From: Terrilactibacillus sp. S3-3
GTDB taxonomy: Bacteria > Bacillota > Bacilli > Bacillales > Sporolactobacillaceae
Direction: 5' to 3'
Length of the DNA: 64,000 nucleotides
NCBI GenBank assembly: GCA_030437565.1
Contig: CP129291.1
Span: 2,852,001-2,916,000 of the forward strand
Of the stretch, positions 31,377 to 40,835 are shown one piece after another (position 1 is the first letter of the stretch; every line of letters starts with the position of its first letter). The position numbers and the translations under genes are program-made. Below the pieces are notes generated by a model. That model saw only the letters and a list, made by a program, of their open reading frames with translations, ran no database searches and was not told where the DNA came from.

Positions 31377-32223
31377 ATGTTGGAAAATTGGCGTATTACA
31401 CCTCTAGGTGATTCGGCCGTCACTGTCACTGTCACGTTTAGTGAAAAAAAAATTGATGAACACGTTCACAGCCAAGTTTTGGAGTTCGCCGGCATGCTGG
31501 AATCACAGCCGCTTCCAGGGATGACGGACGTCGTCAGCGGCTACACTTCTTTCACGTTTTTTTTTATAATCCGATCGCTGTCTGGAAAACAGCCGGGCAA
31601 ACGGAGCAAGTTCGAACTGAAATGGAATGGCCTCGAGCCGTCATGGAGCAAGTTCAACCCTTAATAAATACAAAGGAGAAAAAAAAACACCTACGCCATC
31701 TGCCATTCCCTTCTCCCTATGCCGTTATTTCCGGCATGCTGAAAAAAATGATGGCACGACCGTCCCCGAGCGGTAACTCTTCCGGGGAAAAAGGGCGGAC
31801 CGTCTGTATTCCCGTTTGTTACGGCGGCAGGCATGGTCCCGACCTGCAGACCGTTGCCGACTACAACCATCTGACCCCTGAAGACGTGATCGCGGTTCAT
31901 TCAGGCGGCTGCTATCGGGTTTTATGATCGGCTTTCTGCCCGGTTTTCCTTATTTAGGCGGTTTGCCGAAGCAGATAGCCATACCACGCCGTGCTGAACC
32001 GAGGCTTTCGGTCCCTGCCGGGTCAGTCGGTATCGCGGGCGAACAGACAGGTGTTTATCCGTTCGCCTCTCCCGGGGGCTGGCAAATTATCGGACAAACG
32101 CCGGCCGCTCTCTTCGACCCGGAGAAATCACCGCCAAGCCTGCTGCGGGCCGGCGATCACGTCCGCTTTAAAGCAATTAATGAAAACGAATTTAACAATT
32201 GGAAAGGGGGAGAGCGGCTGTGA
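31377..32223 (+). CDS. pxpB: 5-oxoprolinase subunit PxpB (KipI-like), frameshifted
   Basis: The joined frames start [13 protein letters not shown], hold [10 protein letters not shown] and [29 protein letters not shown], and then [35 protein letters not shown]. This is the PxpB/KipI family. With PxpA and PxpC it hydrolyses 5-oxoproline to glutamate with ATP. Frame changes lie at the T-run near 31560 and near 31922. The insert between the N- and C-domains is somewhat long. It overlaps pxpC by 4 bp. Confidence 0.85.
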
Positions 32224-33228
32224 CCGTCACCGTCCTGAAGCCCGGCCTTATGACGACCGTCCAGGACCAAGGCCGCCCGGGTTATCAAAAAAATGGCGTC
32301 TCGCCCTCAGGTGTGATGGACCGGTGGGCGCTTAGGCTGGCCAATGTGCTCGTCGGCAATAACGAAAACGCGGCTTGTCTAGAAATCACACTGCTCGGCC
32401 CATCCCTCTATTTTAATTCAGAGGAACAGATAGCGATTGCGGGAGCCGATTTGACGGCCGCAATTGGCGGCAGCAACATTCCGCTTTATCGGCCGGTATG
32501 GATCAAAAAGGGGCAGACATTAACATTTGGTCACCCTAAAACGGGCTGCAGGGCCTATCTGGCATTCGCTGGCGGCATTGAGGTGCCCGTTATTCTCGGC
32601 AGCCGAAGCACATTTTTTTGCCGGCCGGCTTCGGCGGTTTTCACGGCCGCAAGCTTCACGTCCAAGATGTGCTTTCAATCGGAAAGCGCCCGAACAGTCC
32701 ACAAACAGCGGGACGTTTTGAATCAATAAAAACGGCCTCCCGTTTTCTAGCTGCCCCATGGACCGTTGCTCCAAGCATACTGCCTTATCGCGACCCTCAT
32801 CTGATTCACATCATCAAGGGAAGCGAATGGGACTTGTTTGCTGGGAATGCACAAGAACGCCTGCTAGCGGAGCCGTTTACCATCAGCCCGCAAGCCAATC
32901 GAATGGGATATCGCCTGGAAGGCCCTTATTAAAAATGACAACCGCCGCTCATTTAGTTTCCGCTCCGGTATCGACCGGCACGATTCAAGTTCCGGCTGGC
33001 GGCCGGCCGATCATTTTACTGGCCGATCGGCAGACGACAGGCGGCTATCCGAAGATCGCCCACGTTATCAGCGCCGACTTGCCGAAACTTGCCCAGGCAA
33101 AGCCGGGCGATCGGATTACGTTTCAAATGACGACGATGACGGATGCTCAAAAAAGGTTGTTTGATCAAGAAACCCGCCTTGAATTTATAACGGCAAGAAT
33201 CCATGAAAAAAGGAAGGGACTTATATGA
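32220..33228 (+). CDS. pxpC: 5-oxoprolinase subunit PxpC (KipA-like), frameshifted
   Basis: GTG 32220 overlaps the pxpB stop (GTGA). The protein has [61 protein letters not shown], then [12 protein letters not shown] and [23 protein letters not shown], the biotin-carboxylase-like PxpC/KipA family. Frame changes lie near 32615 (T-run) and 32925. The stop overlaps the pxpA start, so translation is coupled. Confidence 0.88.
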
Positions 33229-33985
33229 TGACCATTGACTTGAATTGCGACCTTGGCGAAAGCTACGGTGCCTATACCATAGGCAACGACGAAGGGCTGC
33301 TTCAAGTGGCGACATCGGCCAATATCGCCTGCGGATTTCATGCCGGTGATCCCCATATCATGCGGCAGACCGTGAAGCGAGCGCTCCATTATAACGTTGT
33401 AATCGGGGCGCATCCCGGCTTTCCGGATCGGATCTGAACGGTTTCGGCCGGCGCAGCATGGCCCTCTCCCCTGAGGAAGTCTATGATATCGTCCTTTACC
33501 AAGTCGGTGCCCTGCAAGCGTTCGTTCATGCCGAAGGAGGACGTCTATCGCATGTGAAACCCCACGGAGCCCTTTACAATATGGCTGCAAGAGAGATGAC
33601 ACTGGCTGCGGCTATCGCCGGGGCCATCGCCGCCCTCGATCCTTCTCTTGTTTTATATGGCCTTTCGGGGAGCCGGCTTATCGAAGCCGGCGGGGCCGCC
33701 GGGCTGAAAACGGCGAGCGAAGTATTTGCCGATCGCACCTATCAACAAGACGGCAGCCTGACGCCGCGCGGGAATAGGAATGCCTTGATCACAGATGAAA
33801 ACGCTGCCCTTCGTCAGGCTCTCGAAATGGTGAAATACGGTTCGGTTCGCACCGTCCAAGGGAATAGGATTCAAATACAGGCCGATACCCTTTGCATTCA
33901 CGGCGATGGCGCTCATGCACTGGCATTTGCCAAAAGAATCCGCCAAGCGTTCGAACAAGAAGGAATCACCGCTTCGCCCCTCTAA
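33225..33985 (+). CDS. pxpA: 5-oxoprolinase subunit PxpA (LamB/YcsF family), frameshifted
   Basis: About 250 aa: [56 protein letters not shown] and [33 protein letters not shown]. It is the catalytic ATP-using subunit that ring-opens 5-oxoproline. ATG 33225 or 33228 may start it. The frame shifts near 33435. The order pxpB-pxpC-pxpA, beside allantoin genes and without a transporter, differs from the B. subtilis ycsF-kip locus. Confidence 0.88.
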
Positions 33986-34090
33986 AAAACCTCGAATCAA
34001 GCGGCAGACCGGCAAATAAGGCTCTGCCCTCAGAGATACGGCCTTAAAAAGCTGCCGGCTGGCAAACCGGGACCGGCTCCAATAATTCGA

Positions 34091-34785
34091 GCCTGAACGC
34101 TCCATTTTCGGACCTGAACGCTCCATTTTCAAGCCTGAACGCTCCATTTTCAAGCCCTGAACGCTCCATTTTCGAGCCCCGATGCACCATCCGGACCTGA
34201 ACGCTCCATTTTCGAGCCTGAACGCTCCATTTTCAAGCCTGAACGCTCCATTTTCGAGCCCCGATGCACCATCCGGACCTGAACGCTCCATTTTGGGTCG
34301 CGAACACTTCATTTTCAAGCCTGAACGCTCCATTTTCGAGCCCCGATGCACCATCCGGACCTGAACGCTCCATTTTGGGTCGCGAACACTTCATTTTCAA
34401 GCCTGAATGCACCATTTTCGGGCCTGAACGCTCCATTTTCAAGCCTGAACGCTCCATTTTCGGGCCTGAACGCTCCATTTTCAAGCCTGAACGCTCCATT
34501 TCCAGACCTGAACGCTCCATTTCCGGACCTGAACGCTCCATTTTCGGGCCTGAACGCTCCATTTTCGGGCCTGAACGCTCCATTTTCGGGCCCCGACGCA
34601 CCATCCGGACCTGAACACTCCATTTTCAAGCCTGAACGCTCCATTTTCGGGCCTGAACGCTCCATTTTCGGGCCTGAACGCTCCATTTTCAAGCCTGAAC
34701 GCTCCATTTTCGAGCCCCGATGCACCATCCGGACCTGAACGCTCCATTTTCGAGCCTGAACGCTCCATTTTCGGGCCCAACCTCC
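34091..34785. repeat. 21-bp tandem repeat array, about 33 units
   Basis: The unit is about GCCTGAACGCTCCATTTTCGG, with third-quarter variants TTTTCAAGC, TTTTCGAGC and TTTTCGGGC. At intervals a variant unit (CCCGATGCACCATCCGGAC) breaks the series, giving a higher-order pattern, and GGGTCGCGAACACTTCATTTTC occurs twice. Because 21 is a multiple of three, several frames stay open on both strands and give false repetitive proteins. The array lies between convergent-free pxpA and the DUF3888 gene. No transposase or CRISPR gene adjoins it. Confidence 0.9.
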
Positions 34786-34890
34786 ATTTCCCCTTCTTAA
34801 AAACGGCATACCGGCCTGCCCCGCGCGAGGGTCCGGGCGAATAAAAATGGGCGGACCGTCTCAAAATAAGAAAAAAAAGGGGACTTTCAA

Positions 34891-35298
34891 ATGCGCCCAT
34901 TCATCATTTTATCCAGCTTAACCTTAGTTAATAATGTTAACGATTGGAGCGGCGTTCGGCACTGTACCGGACGCTCGTGCGGCATCAGGCGATGCCCGGC
35001 TTTCGGCACAGATGCCGCCGGCTTTTGTCGGTTCGCTGCTCACCCCGTCTGTCGAGAAAGCGGTCCGTCAGCATTATGGACCGCATTCAGGTGTTCGCTT
35101 CAACCAAGTCAAACTCGTGCATATTCAAAACCTTGCACCAGGCGGTTTTTTTACCATTTTCGCTACACAGTCGCGCTAAATGTCTATTTCGGCAGGCATT
35201 ACCCGGCTTTTGCCCGGGACACCATCACATTTGAGCACTATCGGAACACCGTCAAAGTGATTGATTATAAACACAAAAGACGTTCGGCCGCCCTTTAA
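34891..35298 (+). CDS. Secreted DUF3888-family protein, two compensating frameshifts
   Basis: ATG 34891 opens a signal peptide (MRPFIILSSLTLV, then LTIGAAFGTVPDARA with an AxA-type cleavage site). The mature part, LTPSVEKAVRQHYG, FNQVKLVHIQNL, FRYTVALNVYFGRHYPAFARDTITFEH and VKVIDYKH, fits DUF3888, about 135 aa. The frame changes near 34930 and returns near 35165. The role is unknown; DUF3888 proteins are exported in Bacillus. Confidence 0.65.
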   Translation: MRPFIILSSLTLVNNVNDWSGVRHCTGRSCGIRRCPAFGTDAAGFCRFAAHPVCRESGPSALWTAFRCSLQPSQTRAYSKPCTRRFFYHFRYTVALNVYFGRHYPAFARDTITFEHYRNTVKVIDYKHKRRSAAL

Positions 35299-35344
35299 AT
35301 TTTTCAGGACGGCCTTCTGTTCCCATCGATCCAATCATCTTCAT

Positions 35345-35493
35345 TTATCCCGCATTAACGGGCAGTAGACTCCCACCTCAAGGCTTCAATGAATTCGAAG
35401 AAGCACAGGTGGAAGATAACTGCCCGTAAAGCCCGATTGGTTCTACTAACAATCAGTGGGGATAGAAGAAAGCCCCCACTGATTGAAGTTTCA
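35345..35493 (+). repeat. Second copy of the structured element at 19741-20006
   Basis: The left half, CCCGCATTAACGGGCAGTA through GGTGG...TAACTGCCCGTAAAGCCCG, matches the reverse complement of 19911-20006. The right end CCCCCACTGATTGAAGTTTCAC matches the end at 19741. The RUCCU hairpin block is absent and replaced by an ATCAGTGGGG...CCCCCACTGAT hairpin. Stems are GGGCAGTA/TAACTGCCC and CCACCT/AGGTGG. Confidence 0.6.
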
Positions 35494-36002
35494 CCCTATG
35501 TATGGATGCCCGTTCATTCTATGCATATATCCTTTTTTCAATAAAAAAAATGACGATCTGTGGCTTTTCAAACTTTTCGGCATAAATTATATTAAGAAGC
35601 AGGTTGTTCACTATTAGCCGGGGAAATCCATTCTTGCTTGATTTGGACAAGAACAGTCCGCTGCACATATTATTCCATAACAACAATGTATGCCAATTTT
35701 TAAATTTTGACACAGCAGTCCGGAATGTTTTTCGTACAATTAAGCAATTGCCCATTGCTAAAAAAAACCACAACTGTTGTAATATTTAAACATTCATAAT
35801 TTTTTTGTATAGTTGCCAATGCTATTTTTTTTCTTATCCGCGCATAGACATCATGAATAAATATAAACCGGCTTTCGATCCGCTTGATCAGTAAGAGAGC
35901 GCATCGTGATCCAGCCTGCTTCCCCCACCATAAGAACAAGCACTTGACGAACCAAGATGAAAAGAATAGCGGCATACAATGTTGGAAAAAGGAGTTTATC
36001 AA
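35494..36002. other. Intergenic, no supported gene
   Basis: AT-rich. Both short open frames on opposite strands lack SD sites. The SD of the M20 gene (AAAGGAG, 35988-35994) is at its right edge. Confidence 0.4.
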
Positions 36003-37137
36003 ATGGCTTATGCAATGAATGAAACGGCAAAAATAGATGTGATGGAGATTTTTGAGTATTTGCATATGCATCCCGAAATCAGTTGGAAAGAAAAACACAC
36101 GACAGCTTATATTAAGCGGTTATGTGAAGAGTACGGACTCAGGACCCGGACATTTGATGACTGCACCGGAGTCGTTGCTGAAATAGGCAGCGGATTTCCA
36201 ATTGTTGCGGTCCGCAGCGATATGGACGCATTATGGCAGGAAGTCGACGGAACCTTTCGTGCCAATCACTCCTGCGGCCACGACGCCCACATGACAATGG
36301 TGATCGGCGTCATGCAGCATATGGCCCAATTAGAAAGAGACGGGCGCCTCCCGCACGGCACCATACGGTTTATTTTCCAGCCTGCCGAAGAAAAAGGCAC
36401 CGGCGCTCTGAAAATGATGGAAAAAGGTGTATTGGATGGTGTGAAATTTCTTTTTGGAGTCCATCTCCGACCAAAACAGGAAACGGAAGACGGAAGGGCA
36501 GCTTCTGCCATCTTACATGGCGCGAGTCAAACCATCGAGGGGATCATCGTTGGAAACGATGCTCATGCGGCAAAGCCCCATCTCGGAACGAACGCCATCG
36601 AAGTCGCCTCTATGCTCGTTCACGAACTAGCCTACATTCATATTGATCCGATGATTCCCTATTCCGTCAAAATGACCAAATTGCAGGCGGGCGGTTCAAG
36701 CTCGAATATTATTCCCGGACAAGCGGCCTTCAGCCTGGATGTCCGTGCACAAACGAATGAAGTGATGACGGCTCTTATCAAACACGTCAAAACGGCCATC
36801 GAGTCAGTCAGCGACTTCTACAAGGTCCCTATAGAGATCCGGATCAATCACGGCGTTGTTGCCGCAAAACTTAACCGCGAAGCCGAACAAATTATGGCAG
36901 CCGCTATCGCTGATGTACTGGGGTCGCAAAACCTGATCAGCCGCTTGTGACAACCGGGGGGGCGAGGATTTTCACCACTACGCCCTGAAATACCCGAATG
37001 TCAAAGCAACAATGCTTGGCCTGGGCTGCGGACTGACACCCGGCCTCCACGATCCCAAAATGACATTTAACCGCCGTGCCATCTATTCAGGCATCAAAAT
37101 TCTGTCTCAAGCAGCATTAAAAGCGCTGAAAGCCTGA
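36003..37137 (+). CDS. M20-family amidohydrolase/peptidase, frameshifted near the end
   Basis: ATG 36003 is preferred (AAAGGAG eight bases upstream) over ATG 35979. About 378 aa: [50 protein letters not shown], and after a frame change near 36948 [15 protein letters not shown] and [14 protein letters not shown]. The family removes acyl or amino-acid groups from amides (N-acetyl-L-amino acid or peptide amidohydrolases). Substrate unknown. It converges on the ROK kinase gene with a 22-bp gap. Confidence 0.85.
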
Positions 37138-37159
37138 GAGTGCGCGGCTAATAAGCCGA

Positions 37160-38047
37160 TTATTTCACCCCGGCCGCTTTTTTTGCCAAGATTAAAGCAC
37201 CGGTGATACCGGCATGGTTTCCTAATAGAGGCGGAACAATATAGTTTTCGATCTCTTCACCTGTTTCCGGCAGACGCACATAACCGGCGAGCAGTTCCTG
37301 AAGCTTTCGGCGTATGAGTGGGAAAAGCTGTTCTTGTTTCATTACACCGCCGCCCATAATAATTTTCTTGGGCGAGAGGATCAGGACATACTGCATCAAA
37401 GCTTGAGCAAGATAATAGGCTTCCATTTCCCATACTGTTTTTTGCCCGGTAAGTTCCGATGCTTTTTTCCCCCACCTGGCCTCAATCGCTGTTCCGGAGG
37501 CAAGCCCCTCCAGACAATCCTTATGGTATGGGCAACCGCCCTCGAAATGATCATCAGGATGCCGCCTGACAAGAAGATGCCCCATTTCCGGGTGGGACAG
37601 CCCCTGAAGCAGACTGTTTTTTACAACCGCTCCGGCGCCGATGCCCGTCCCGACCGTGATATACAAGCAGCTGTCGAGCCCTTTTGCCGCACCATATACG
37701 GCTTCTCCTAAAGCTGCGCCGCCCACATCCGTATTGAATTCAATCGGGACATGCAGGGCCTCCTCCATTGTCTGTACAAATGGAAACTCTCGCCATCCCT
37801 GTTTTGGTGTCGATGTAATATAACCATATGACGGGCTTTCTTTATCCACGCAGGCAGGACCGAAAGAGCCGATACCCAGTGAAAAAAGCTTATAATGTTT
37901 GAAAAAAAAATCGACAACCGCCGCGATCGTTTTCGGATTCTCCGTCGCTATTCGTTTCGTAACAAGGACATCGCCATTCTCATTGCCAATAGCGCAAATA
38001 AATTTTGTCCCGCCGGCTTCAATTGCCCCAAAGTACACCTCTATCAC
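37160..38047 (-). CDS. ROK-family fructokinase/glucokinase-like kinase
   Basis: Intact, 295 aa. It has the phosphate loop EAGGTKFICAIG, the catalytic-site EFNTDVGGAALGEAVYGAAKG, TVGTGIGAGAVV and the ROK zinc motif HPEMGHLLVRRHPDDHFEGGCPYHKDCLEGLASG. This form is typical of Bacillus fructokinases (GmuE/YdhR type). No sugar transporter is beside it. Confidence 0.85.
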   Translation of the reverse strand: MIEVYFGAIEAGGTKFICAIGNENGDVLVTKRIATENPKTIAAVVDFFFKHYKLFSLGIGSFGPACVDKESPSYGYITSTPKQGWREFPFVQTMEEALHVPIEFNTDVGGAALGEAVYGAAKGLDSCLYITVGTGIGAGAVVKNSLLQGLSHPEMGHLLVRRHPDDHFEGGCPYHKDCLEGLASGTAIEARWGKKASELTGQKTVWEMEAYYLAQALMQYVLILSPKKIIMGGGVMKQEQLFPLIRRKLQELLAGYVRLPETGEEIENYIVPPLLGNHAGITGALILAKKAAGVK

Positions 38048-38457
38048 CCCATCAGTCGAACATAATTTTTCTACAGTACCTTTTTTGAAAAAACGCTATC
38101 ATTTTATACTATTATCATAGCAGATTTTCTTTGCCGCGACATTCGTCCAAATCCAAATTCAAAATACTAAAGCCATTCCACAATCGAGAGCCGCTGACCG
38201 CCGGTACCCGGTGATCAGACCGTACAAGCTCCTTGAATGCTCGCAGTTCGGCCGCTTCACCATTAAAACGGCAGCGCCGTACAAATCCGCACTTTGCCTA
38301 GTGATCCGGTAGATTGGGCGCATCCTGTTTTCCCTATTTTATCTGGCTTCGCAGCTCCTGTTTTATGTAAAAAAGGCGAAAACCGACTGCAAAAATATAC
38401 AGATGCAGGATGTCATCTATCCGATGCTATGTTTCTACGATCAGCATATGATATATT
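38048..38457. other. Intergenic, no supported gene
   Basis: No convincing gene; a run of short stops in all frames. Confidence 0.4.
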
Positions 38458-38492
38458 AAGCTGAGACAAAGAGTTTCCTCTTATCCCAGCTT
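38458..38492 (+). promoter_or_regulatory. 5' leader hairpin of the DUF4183 gene
   Basis: AAGCTG, GA and AAGAG pair with CTCTT, TC and CAGCTT across a TTTC loop. No T-tract follows, so this is more likely an mRNA-stabilising leader hairpin than a terminator. Confidence 0.4.
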
Positions 38493-38517
38493 ACCTTTCA
38501 TAAAGGGAGGGAATCAG

Positions 38518-38802
38518 ATGCCTATTGTAAAACCTTTTGTCGCAAGCAGGAAATTCGCTTCCACAATCGGGGCTGGAACAGGAACCGGCGCCACCTTTGC
38601 CATCGCCGCAACGACTTTTACCGATGACTCAGGAGCAGCAGCGGCTGCCTTTCCTAGTTCATTTGCCTATTATGTTTTGTACATTAACGGCATGCTCCAA
38701 ACCGCAGATGTATCGACAGTCACGACGACTGCCATTACTATTCCCGGCGGCGATGCGCTTGATCCGGCCGATCCTGTAACCGTCGAATTTGTCGTCAACT
38801 AA
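38518..38802 (+). CDS. DUF4183 domain protein (spore-surface type)
   Basis: Intact, 94 aa, after AAAGGGAGGGAATC. An Ala/Thr/Gly-rich start leads to the DUF4183 core (ATTFTDDSGAAAAAFPSSFAYYVLYINGMLQTADVSTVTTTAITIPGGDALDPADPVTVEFVV), usual for exosporium or spore-coat proteins of Bacillales. No signal peptide. It ends 23 bp before a strong terminator. Confidence 0.8.
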   Translation: MPIVKPFVASRKFASTIGAGTGTGATFAIAATTFTDDSGAAAAAFPSSFAYYVLYINGMLQTADVSTVTTTAITIPGGDALDPADPVTVEFVVN

Positions 38803-38825
38803 CTACCGGATTCTTGGACAAGCAC

Positions 38826-38858
38826 GGACAATCACTATACCGATTGTCCGTCTTTCTT
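38826..38858 (+). terminator. Terminator of the DUF4183 gene
   Basis: GGACAATC (38826-38833) pairs with GATTGTCC (38842-38849), followed by GTCTTTCTTTG. Confidence 0.8.
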
Positions 38859-38859
38859 T

Positions 38860-39512
38860 GTATTTAAGGAAGAATGATCGGCGGGATCCTTCCAAAGAGC
38901 CTTTCAAGGCCCCTTCAATTAAGTCGATGATTCACTGGGAGCATGGGTGTTTTCGGACATGGTTTTTGGTACCTAAATTTAGAACTTTTTATGATAGTTT
39001 TGTAGTTTTTTATTTCTGGTCCCATAAACGGTCGTTTTCAGTACTATTTTAGATATTTATGTTAATGTTGGGGGGAGGTCAGGAAAACGTTAAATTTACA
39101 ACGTTAAGCAATTTTAAGAAGTAAAAATGCTTAACTTAACAACTATAAGGGATTTTGAGACATGTATATGAGACATTTAGAGCCCTTTAACTACTGTTAT
39201 ATCCGTCATTCTCAATAGAGTAAAACCCTATTGGTACAAACCTCATAAACCTTGATATATTAGTATTTGTTCCCTTACCGTTGTAAATTTCAATCCTGAC
39301 GCTACCCCATCATGTTGAAAAAAATTATGAAACGTATTGCCTTAAAAAAACAAAGATCATAATACTCTACACATTTTTTAACTAGTCGATTCCTTTAATG
39401 AACTGGTGAAAAAAATATGTAAAAATTTCGTAAATTACCTTGTGACTAAAGTAAAAAAGTTGTAAAATTAAATTGGTAAGGAGCTGTTTTATTTTTTTGT
39501 GATTAAAAGTAT
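38860..39512. other. AT-rich intergenic, start of the low-GC island
   Basis: Base composition drops visibly here. Only tiny open frames occur. A direct repeat AACGTTAA occurs near 39087 and 39100. Confidence 0.4.
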
Positions 39513-39530
39513 AATAGTTATATGACTATT
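39513..39530. promoter_or_regulatory. Putative ArsR operator over the arsR start
   Basis: AATAGT (39513-39518) and ACTATT (39525-39530) are inverted around the ATG at 39522. They overlap the TATAAT at 39510-39515, fitting autorepression. Confidence 0.5.
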
Positions 39531-39813
39531 GAACAAATAAATACTGATAAAATTAGAACTAAAATTTTTAAGGCACTTTCAGACACTACACGATTGAAAA
39601 TGATAAGAGCGATATATCTCAATAAAAATGAAATGAGTTGTGGAGAGGTAGGTGAAAAAAGTATCATCATCTAAATCTAATACCTCTTATCATTTTCGAA
39701 TTTTAAGTGATGCTGAATTAATCAAAGAACGAAAGATAGGCCAAGTTAGGTATATTTCGATTAATAAAGAAACGTTTGAAAAATACTTACCCAATTTCCT
39801 TGATACTTTGTAG
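39522..39813 (+). CDS. ArsR-family transcriptional regulator, frameshifted
   Basis: About 96 aa: TKIFKALSDTTRLKMIRAIYLNKNEMSCGEVGEK, then VSSSKSNTSYHFRILSDAELIKERKIGQVRYISINKETFEKYLPNFLDTL, a winged helix-turn-helix of the ArsR type. One extra A in the run at 39655-39660 breaks the frame. No metal-binding Cys pair of the classic ELCVCDL kind is seen. It lacks an SD site and its -10 lies six bases from the ATG. It likely controls the adenylate-forming enzyme/MFS genes downstream. Confidence 0.75.
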
Positions 39814-39836
39814 CAAGGATTCTTTTTGATTTTTAG

Positions 39837-39860
39837 TTAAATAGTTATTGAACTATTTAA
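39837..39860. promoter_or_regulatory. Perfect inverted repeat, second ArsR-type operator
   Basis: TTAAATAGTT (39837-39846), spacer ATTG, AACTATTTAA (39851-39860). The AATAGTT core is shared with the site over the arsR start, and a looser copy sits at about 39903-39920. It lies 104 bp upstream of the adenylate-forming gene. Confidence 0.55.
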
Positions 39861-40835
39861 TCACATAATATCTAAACTAATTCCCTACTTTTTAAACACA
39901 ATCAAATAGTTCGATGATTATTTAATTATTTAACTAATTTTTTGAAAAGGGAGGAAAAAGATTATGTACTTTTCAGGTAGCATGTCGATAAGTAAAGAAA
40001 TGGAAAGCTTTTGTGAAACACATTTAAATGAGTTTCGGAGTGTTAGTAGGAATGAATTAGATTTAGAAGAGTTAAAGAGAAATAAACTGCTTAAATTGGT
40101 CAAAACCGCCTTGAAGGCTCCAATGTATCAAGAAATTTATTCTCCTGAATTGAAAGAGAAAATCATGGATTGTAATAATTCCGTAGTCTTTGAGGAAGAA
40201 AAAAATTCCAGTTATCAATAAGAAATTGCTACTGGAGTATCGCATGAAAGGAGCAACAATTGCTGTTAATGATTTTTATCATTATTATGAGTCATCCGGT
40301 ACAACAGGTAATCCGGTTCCAGCCCCTAAAACAATACGAGACTATATTTGGAATACGATCAATATTGGTGAAATGTGGTCAGGATTCTTAGAGAAAGGTG
40401 ATGTAGCGATTATTTTAATAAATAATCCTTTTGCCAGCACCTTATCAATTTGAAAAAATAGCCGAATACAATGGGATAATGTCTTACCGACCCTTTATTG
40501 ATCATGTAACAAGTAACCATTCAAGACTCGTAAGAACAATGACCGAAACTGGAACGAATGTTTACGTTGGTCCTCTATCTGGATTAATGGAATTATTTGA
40601 GTATGCACATAAAAATAATCTTCCTAAGCCAAATATAGAAAAATTTTTGTTTCTTGGAGAACAATGTGGAAAAAGTTTCTTACATAGAATGGAAAAATTA
40701 ACAGGTGGTTGGGGAGCTGTTGGTTCATATGGTTCCTCTGAAACTTCAACTATTAGTGCAACTTGTAAAGAAAAAAAAACTTACACGTTTTTGAAAACAG
40801 TCAATACCTTGAATTGCTAAATAAAAATCAATTTT

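Noticed and set aside
34091..34785. CRISPR array
   Set aside because: Units are contiguous 21-mers with no unique spacers, and no cas genes are near.
33653..34900. Long open frames on both strands encoding PERSIF/KMERSG/NGAFR-type repeats
   Set aside because: They are by-products of a 21-bp repeat without stops; no SD site, several frames open at once, and one overlaps the end of pxpA on the opposite strand.
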